A DNA stretch of 48,824 nucleotides, from NCBI GenBank assembly GCA_001799285.1, contig MGTD01000033.1, positions 1 to 48,824 of the forward strand. The letters run 5' to 3'. Below are positions 44,851-48,824 of this stretch, piece after piece. How positions within the stretch are numbered: position 1 is the first letter of the stretch; every line of letters begins with the position of its first letter. The notes under the pieces were generated by a model. The model was not told where the DNA came from. It ran no database searches and saw nothing but the letters and a program-made list of their open reading frames with translations. This DNA comes from Deltaproteobacteria bacterium RIFOXYD12_FULL_56_24. GTDB lineage: Bacteria > Desulfobacterota > Desulfobulbia > Desulfobulbales > Desulfurivibrionaceae. The position numbers and the translations under genes are program-made.

Positions 44851-44891
44851 AAAAAAAATCAGGGGAAGAGCGATAGGCGCCTTCCCCTGAT
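44851..44891 (-). terminator. terminator of rplM-rpsI
   Basis: ATCAGGGGAAG and CTTCCCCTGAT enclose a 12-nt loop; on the minus strand the hairpin is followed by eight T, about 50 nt after the rpsI stop. Confidence 0.88.
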
Positions 44892-44940
44892 GAGATTACA
44901 ATGGTGTCGATGATATTGACCAGGCAATACCAGGCAACAA

Positions 44941-45336
44941 TTAACGCTTGGAGAACTGGAACCTTGCTCTGGCACCCTTCTGACCATATTTTTTCCGCTC
45001 CTTGACACGCTGATCACGGGTCAGAAATCCCGCTTTTTTCAGGGTGATCCGGTGCTCTGGATCAACAACCAGCAAGGCGCGGGAAATTCCGTGCCGTAAG
45101 GCCTCGGTCTGGGCAATCTTGCCGCCGCCGGTCAGGGTGGCTAGGATATCAAACTTTGCCGCAGTGTCAGTCAGGGCCAGAGGCTTGGAAATCTTCTGCA
45201 GGTAGTCAAATCCACCGCCGAAATAATCCGGCACGCTCATCTTGTTGACCTGAATGTTACCGGAACCAGGTTTCAACCACACTCTGGCTATAGCGGTCTT
45301 TCTTTTTCCGGTCGCGTAAAAACTATTATCTGCCAT
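44941..45336 (-). CDS. rpsI: 30S ribosomal protein uS9
   Basis: 131 residues from ATG 45336 (GGAG upstream). [24 protein letters not shown] is the S9 start and the C-terminal [17 protein letters not shown] is the P-site-contacting tail. It stands directly after rplM as in most bacteria. The frame is open upstream through the R element to 45405, but that part is not S9. Confidence 0.98.
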   Translation of the reverse strand: MADNSFYATGKRKTAIARVWLKPGSGNIQVNKMSVPDYFGGGFDYLQKISKPLALTDTAAKFDILATLTGGGKIAQTEALRHGISRALLVVDPEHRITLKKAGFLTRDQRVKERKKYGQKGARARFQFSKR

Positions 45337-45360
45337 GTTCAAGCTCCAATATCCTGTTTT

Positions 45361-45414
45361 GCACCCAGAGGGTATAAGTTTTGTTTGTGCAGGCAAGCTG
45401 CTCAACTCAGCTTA
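45361..45414 (-). repeat. R element, copy R4 (between rplM and rpsI)
   Basis: 54 bp, same hairpin body (TGCAGGCAAGCTG) and the ACCCAGAGGGTAT end. Its first bases on the minus strand supply the TAA stop of rplM. Confidence 0.8.
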
Positions 45415-45840
45415 TAATTCCAGAGACTGAGGCTGCTGGGCGGCATGGGGATGGTCCGCTCCGGCATATACCTTTAATTTCTTCAATTGAGTCCGGCCCA
45501 AGGTGTTCTTGGGCAACATGCCGCGAACAGCCTTGCGCAACAGCTCTTCCGGTTTTTGCTCCAGAAGCACCTTGGCGGTCTTTTCCTTCAAGCCGCCCAT
45601 AAAACCGCTGTGATGACGATAAACCTTGTCATCCCACTTCTTGCCGGTCAGACGAACCTTGTCCGCATTGATCACGATGACAAAGTCACCGACATCAAGA
45701 AAGGTGCAGTAATTAGCCTTATGCTTGCCGCGCAGACGCGTGGCAATCTCGGAAGCCAGACGGCCAAGCACCTTATCTTGCGCATCAACGATCAGCCACT
45801 TGCGCTCAATATCTTTGACCGGGGTCAAATATGTTTTCAT
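45412..45840 (-). CDS. rplM: 50S ribosomal protein uL13
   Basis: 142 residues from ATG 45840 (GAGGG upstream). [30 protein letters not shown] opens the fold; [32 protein letters not shown] and MLPKNTLGR are diagnostic. An early assembly protein of the 50S subunit. The extreme C-terminus (SLEL) ends where R4 begins, so its last residues may have been set by the insertion. A longer frame to 45906 is not conserved. Confidence 0.98.
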   Translation of the reverse strand: MKTYLTPVKDIERKWLIVDAQDKVLGRLASEIATRLRGKHKANYCTFLDVGDFVIVINADKVRLTGKKWDDKVYRHHSGFMGGLKEKTAKVLLEQKPEELLRKAVRGMLPKNTLGRTQLKKLKVYAGADHPHAAQQPQSLEL

Positions 45841-45859
45841 TTCAAAGCCCTCGCAAAAC

Positions 45860-45888
45860 TCAATAAAGAATAGATCTATATAAGTCAA
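45860..45888 (-). promoter_or_regulatory. possible rplM promoter
   Basis: TTGACT (45888-45883), a 17-nt spacer and TATTGA (45865-45860) on the minus strand, 20 nt before the ATG. The -10 match is weak, so transcription may also come from upstream of tRNA-Gly. Confidence 0.3.
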
Positions 45889-45892
45889 AATG

Positions 45893-45924
45893 GCCCGCTC
45901 TGCCATGAAAAAATGCAGACGGGC
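45893..45924 (-). terminator. hairpin between tRNA-Gly and rplM
   Basis: GCCCGTCTGC and GCAGAGCGGGC (minus strand) form a stem with one extra base and an 11-nt loop, followed by CATTTTGAC. It could end the tRNA transcript or be part of a leader for L13. Confidence 0.5.
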
Positions 45925-45974
45925 TGTCGATCAATGCAAATATTTCTATAATGACTCGAAGCGCAAGCTAAATA

Positions 45975-46049
<75 letters not shown>

Positions 46050-46290
46050 TCATTTTCAGGATGTGAAAAACGCCAGATGTATAACAATGCGGGAAAGGGT
46101 TGTCAACAAAAAACCAGGAGGCCGGGATAATTTTATCCCCTTGACCGTTCATGCTCTCCGTTCTCTTTGCGGAGAGAAGCTCATGGATGTACGCACGACT
46201 TTACAAACCATACCTGACGTGGCATAGTGCATAGGTTTCATTCACAATCGGTGCCGGCCAATCAGGCATAGCTTTATCCCACCTTTAAGG

Positions 46291-46444
46291 GTAATCAATC
46301 GCAGGGTAAGCCCACAAAGGTCAAATAACCACGAAACAAGCGGCCACAGGGTGCCGCAGGTTGCGACAAGCGGGACGGCGATGCGTACTTTTGTACGTGA
46401 GCCGGACCGAGCGCCGCAAGATGTGGTGCCCTGTGATCGCTTAC
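46291..46444 (-). mobile_element. MITE family B, copy B2 (154 bp)
   Basis: Ends GTAATCAATCGCA and TGTGATCGCTTAC match as inverted repeats at 9 of 13 positions. Perfect 8-bp duplication CTTTAAGG on both sides (46283-46290, 46445-46452). The body is shared with B1. The only frame across it (46242-46526, minus) is noise. The remaining gap 46050-46290 shows no gene. Confidence 0.93.
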
Positions 46445-46537
46445 CTTTAAGGTAATGAACAGGCGGTTTAGCGAAGCATTTTAACAGGCCGCCGCCGACC
46501 CAAACCTGAACCCACGAAGTCAGCAATGAGGCTCCAG

Positions 46538-47041
46538 ATGGCCAAGAAGATAGGAAGAAATGATCCCTGTTTCTGCGATAGCGGCAAGAAATTCAAAAAA
46601 TGCTGCCTGGGCACCGGGGCCAGCGCTCAGGCCCGCCCCGCTCTCCCCTCGATAAAAACCGAAGTTGCAAAAATCCAGGCAAACGCCGGCGCCGGAAAAG
46701 CCGGCGTCCTAACCCTGGGTGTTTTCGTTCTCTTCTCCACTCCCAGCGGCGATGCCTGGCTCCTGGAGGTCACGGACATGGACGCCATCCAGGTGGCGCA
46801 GGATGGGAAGAAACTGGCGGTTGAGATCGAGGAAAATCCGGAAACCATCGAGATCAACTGGACCCACAAGTTCGAGATCAAAAACAAAAAATTTAGCCTC
46901 ACTTCCTACAAAGACAACAGTGAAGAAACCCGGGAAGATTACCCGACCCACGCCATTCTTGCCATGGTGAAAAAAATCTGCCGCCGCATCCCGCCGGAAC
47001 TAGCAGGCGCCCTTCATCTTGATACCAGCGAAGCTGAATAA
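46538..47041 (+). CDS. SEC-C motif protein of unknown role
   Basis: 167 residues from ATG 46538 (GAGG upstream). N-terminal IGRNDPCFCDSGKKFKKCC is the SEC-C zinc motif (C-x-C...CC), as at the SecA C-terminus, which binds zinc and partners such as SecB or the ribosome. The rest is a small alpha/beta domain (VLTLGVFVLFSTPSGDAWLLEVTDMDAIQVAQDGKKLAVEIEENPETIEINW) with a helical end. No SecA core. Possibly chaperone- or translation-linked, but unproven. Confidence 0.85.
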   Translation: MAKKIGRNDPCFCDSGKKFKKCCLGTGASAQARPALPSIKTEVAKIQANAGAGKAGVLTLGVFVLFSTPSGDAWLLEVTDMDAIQVAQDGKKLAVEIEENPETIEINWTHKFEIKNKKFSLTSYKDNSEETREDYPTHAILAMVKKICRRIPPELAGALHLDTSEAE

Positions 47042-47083
47042 AAGCCCCTGCGTCATATTATCGGGCAGGGACTCTAAACATTA

Positions 47084-47327
47084 CCTGATTAGCATCCCAC
47101 GCCGCCTGCGGCGGCGGTTTGTCGGCAAGAAACCGTTCCCTGGCGGATAATGTTTTCGCTCATGATCGGCACTGCTGCCGACAATTGACACTCGGCAGAC
47201 ATCCTGTCTGCCTCCGAGGCGTCTGCTGTCCCGCCCGTCCCTGGACGGGACAACGCAGCCGAAACCGCGAAAACATTATCAGCCAGAGAACTCCCTGCGG
47301 TGAAGTTACTTGAAAGTGCTAATCAGG
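47084..47327. mobile_element. 244-bp palindromic structured element D
   Basis: CCTGATTAGCA (47084-47094) and TGCTAATCAGG (47317-47327) are exact inverted ends. A second pair, 47140-47159 and 47267-47286, matches at 19 of 20 positions. Hairpins CGCCGCCTGCGGCGG, CGGCACTGCTGCCG and GTCCCG/CGGGAC are nested within. No ORF. It may be a MITE-like element or a structured RNA. Confidence 0.6.
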
Positions 47328-47344
47328 AAACATTATAGTAGACG

Positions 47345-47390
47345 AGCAGGCCGATAACAAAGCAGATGTTGCCGCCCCGTGATCGCTTAC
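47345..47390 (-). repeat. truncated A/B hybrid element end
   Basis: GAGCAGGCCGATAACAAAGCAGATG resembles the A body (GAGCAGGCTGATAACAACGCAGATG), whereas the last part CCCCGTGATCGCTTAC is the family B end. No matching left end or flank was found. The rest of the gap to 47560 shows no gene. Confidence 0.6.
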
Positions 47391-47560
47391 ATACCAATAG
47401 CTCCCTGAATGTCGAACTGCTCAAATAAGAGCTTCAAGACGGAGCAACCCCGGAGGCGGGCCTCGATAAACGGTTCGCCGATCGGCAGGCTCATCACCAT
47501 CAGCACCAGCAGTCAAAACGGAGAGGCTCTGCTCGCCGTCGCCGATCACAAAGGGGAAAA

Positions 47561-48211
47561 ATGACTGAAATCATGGTGGTGGACGATGATCAGGATCTGC
47601 GGGAAAGCATGGCCGAGGTGCTGGAAGGGGCCGGCTTTTCCGTCACCCTGGCCTGGCGGGGGGAGGAAGCCCTGGAACATCTGGCCCGCAAAAATTTTGA
47701 TCTGATCCTGCTCGATCTGGTCATGCCCTGCCTAGGCGGCCTGGAGCTGCTTGGCCGCATCAGGGACAAAGCGCCCCGGCTGCCAGTGATCATGATCACC
47801 GCCTTTGCCAGCGTGGAGAACGCGGTGGCGGCCATGCGCCAAGGAGCCTCGGACTACGTGACCAAGCCGTTTCGCATCGACGCTCTGCTTGCCTCGGTGG
47901 GCCGCGTCCTGGAAGAGGCCCGCTTCGAAAGCTGCCGGACTTCGCTGGATCTGGACAGCGTCCTGAGCAGCCTCTCCAACCCCTTCCGGCGAAAGATTCT
48001 CGCCCAACTCGAACAAGCCGGCGCTCTGCGCTTTATGGATCTCTGCAGGCGGCTGGAACTGAAAGACCACACCAAGATGAATTTTCACCTGAAAATCCTA
48101 AAGGAGGCGGGCTTTCTGGAGCAGAACGAAGACAAACTCTATCTCCTGACCACGCAAGGCACCCAGGCCCTGGACTGCGTCCGCTTCCTGATGAAAAAAC
48201 TGGGCGACTGA
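47561..48211 (+). CDS. response regulator with ArsR-like winged-helix output
   Basis: 216 residues. Receiver (1-125) with acidic pocket D8-D10, phospho-acceptor D52 in LILLDLVMP, T in MITAFASVE and K in VTKPFRID. The output part (about 135-216) is SLDLDSVLSSLSNPFRRKILAQL, then MDLCRRLELKDHTKMNFHLKILKEAGFLEQ, which resembles the ArsR/HTH_20 winged helix, unusual for response regulators (OmpR, NarL, Fis types are the norm). Probably a DNA-binding repressor or activator. AAGGGGAAAA precedes the ATG. No kinase gene is in view. Confidence 0.86.
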   Translation: MTEIMVVDDDQDLRESMAEVLEGAGFSVTLAWRGEEALEHLARKNFDLILLDLVMPCLGGLELLGRIRDKAPRLPVIMITAFASVENAVAAMRQGASDYVTKPFRIDALLASVGRVLEEARFESCRTSLDLDSVLSSLSNPFRRKILAQLEQAGALRFMDLCRRLELKDHTKMNFHLKILKEAGFLEQNEDKLYLLTTQGTQALDCVRFLMKKLGD

Positions 48212-48444
48212 GCTAAAATCCATTGTCGCGGTATGCAGCCTCCAGTCTGATCGTCTTTGTGAAGAAAACTTCACAACCATCCTCCGTCTGGTGAGTAAAT
48301 TTATCTGGATTACTCCTCTTTTTCCAGTGTTAATGAGTGAAGTTTTATTAAACGGTTGACTGATGACTGCACCCCGACCATATCGTTGCTCGGGGTCAGC
48401 TGTCGGCAAGACCATTTACTATTTTTTCTGAAGAAGGAGAGCAG
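48212..48444. other. intergenic region before the last gene
   Basis: It contains a ribosome site AAGGAGA just before 48445 and a short GACC/GGTC-type hairpin near 48380-48405. No confident promoter was found. Confidence 0.3.
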
Positions 48445-48824
48445 ATGCAACCAATGAAGCGCAGTATAAGTTTAGCTGCCGTGCTGGTGCTTGGCGGCGC
48501 CATAGCTGCAGGCTCGGCTTTGGCCGCGAAGCAGGCCTCAATCAAGGGGGTTGTTACCGACGGCTCGAAACAGGCAGTGTCCGGCGCAGTGGTTTATCTT
48601 GTGCCAGCCGCAGACGTGGCAAAGCTCGCCAAGACCCCGTCCATCGAAATTCGCAAAGATGTGCCCAATGACGAGCCCCTGGAAGACAATCTCGCCAACA
48701 ACAGAGACAACTACCCCAAAGGCACCACCGATAAGAAGGGTGCCTTTGCCATCAGCGGCGCGGGTGGAGGCAAGTATTTCGTCTACGTGGAGCCGGCGAA
48801 CGGCACATATCTGCCCGGCGGCAC
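48445..48824 (+). CDS. exported protein with carboxypeptidase-regulatory-like domain (5' part only)
   Basis: At least 126 residues, cut by the window end. ATG 48445 follows AAGGAGA. A signal peptide (KRSISLAAVLVLGGAIAAGSALAA) is followed by ASIKGVVTDGSKQAVSGAVVYLVPA, the Ig-like beta fold of CarboxypepD_reg domains. A later GAFAISGAGGGKYFVYVEPANG closes that sandwich. Proteins starting this way in related bacteria can carry heme or repeat domains further on. The remainder is unseen, so the function is open. Confidence 0.7.
   Translation, partial: MQPMKRSISLAAVLVLGGAIAAGSALAAKQASIKGVVTDGSKQAVSGAVVYLVPAADVAKLAKTPSIEIRKDVPNDEPLEDNLANNRDNYPKGTTDKKGAFAISGAGGGKYFVYVEPANGTYLPGG

Noticed and set aside
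46242-46526. 94-codon minus-strand frame
   Set aside because: It spans MITE B2 and shows no protein-like pattern.

Overview
The window looks like chromosomal DNA of a Gram-negative, anaerobic Desulfobacterota bacterium (Desulfobulbales-like is my best guess; genus not determinable). Reasons: a selenocysteine-type tetraheme cytochrome, a DHH-family manganese pyrophosphatase, an rpsF-rpsR-DUF2232-rplI-dnaB block, leuS followed by the outer-membrane lipoprotein gene lptE, and a complete MSHA-type pilus locus.

Layout. 1-1,240: an NtrC-type response regulator cut by the end of an IS66-like element that runs off the left edge, then tRNA-Thr(CGT). 1,876-4,859: rarA and a selenoprotein cytochrome c, probably one transcript. 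4,977-8,898 (minus): dnaK, grpE and ppaC. 9,262-10,916: a stand-alone receiver protein, phosphoglycolate phosphatase, and a two-domain AP2-like protein. 11,511-19,472: mazG, rpsF, rpsR, a DUF2232 membrane protein, rplI, dnaB, leuS, lptE. 19,784-22,821: transketolase and dusB. 23,047-39,977 (minus): a 15-gene MSHA/type IV pilus operon, apparently driven by one strong sigma70 promoter at 40,026-40,054 and running mshQ-C-D-O-P-N-I-pilN-J-K-L-M-E-G-A. 40,213-41,391: a decayed toxin-antitoxin pair, a DtxR-family regulator and a small unknown gene. 41,502-45,840 (minus): aspartate aminotransferase, truA, argC, rpsI, rplM, preceded by tRNA-Gly(GCC). 46,538-48,824: a SEC-C motif protein, a response regulator with an ArsR-like output domain, and the start of an exported protein.

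The housekeeping genes are colinear blocks for translation, replication and protein folding. The pilus locus encodes what is needed to build an MSHA-like fibre: major and minor pilins, inner-membrane platform, assembly ATPase, accessory ATPase, alignment complex, secretin and a very large putative tip protein.

The main novelties are these. (1) An in-frame TGA at 3,390 is followed by a hairpin with the loop and spacing of the classical fdhF SECIS, so the two reading frames around it form one 545-residue selenoprotein that fuses a UshA-like domain to a four-heme cytochrome c554-like domain. (2) Short non-coding mobile elements with GTAA ends and 8-bp target duplications (families A and B, plus relatives) sit in the gaps between operon genes, often at stop codons. 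They are probably mobilised by an IS66-type transposase. (3) A separate 54-bp element (R) is nested at two different sites and in both orientations inside family A copies. It also occurs in frame inside the leader peptide of a prepilin, lengthening the leader by exactly 18 codons, and at the stop codon of rplM.
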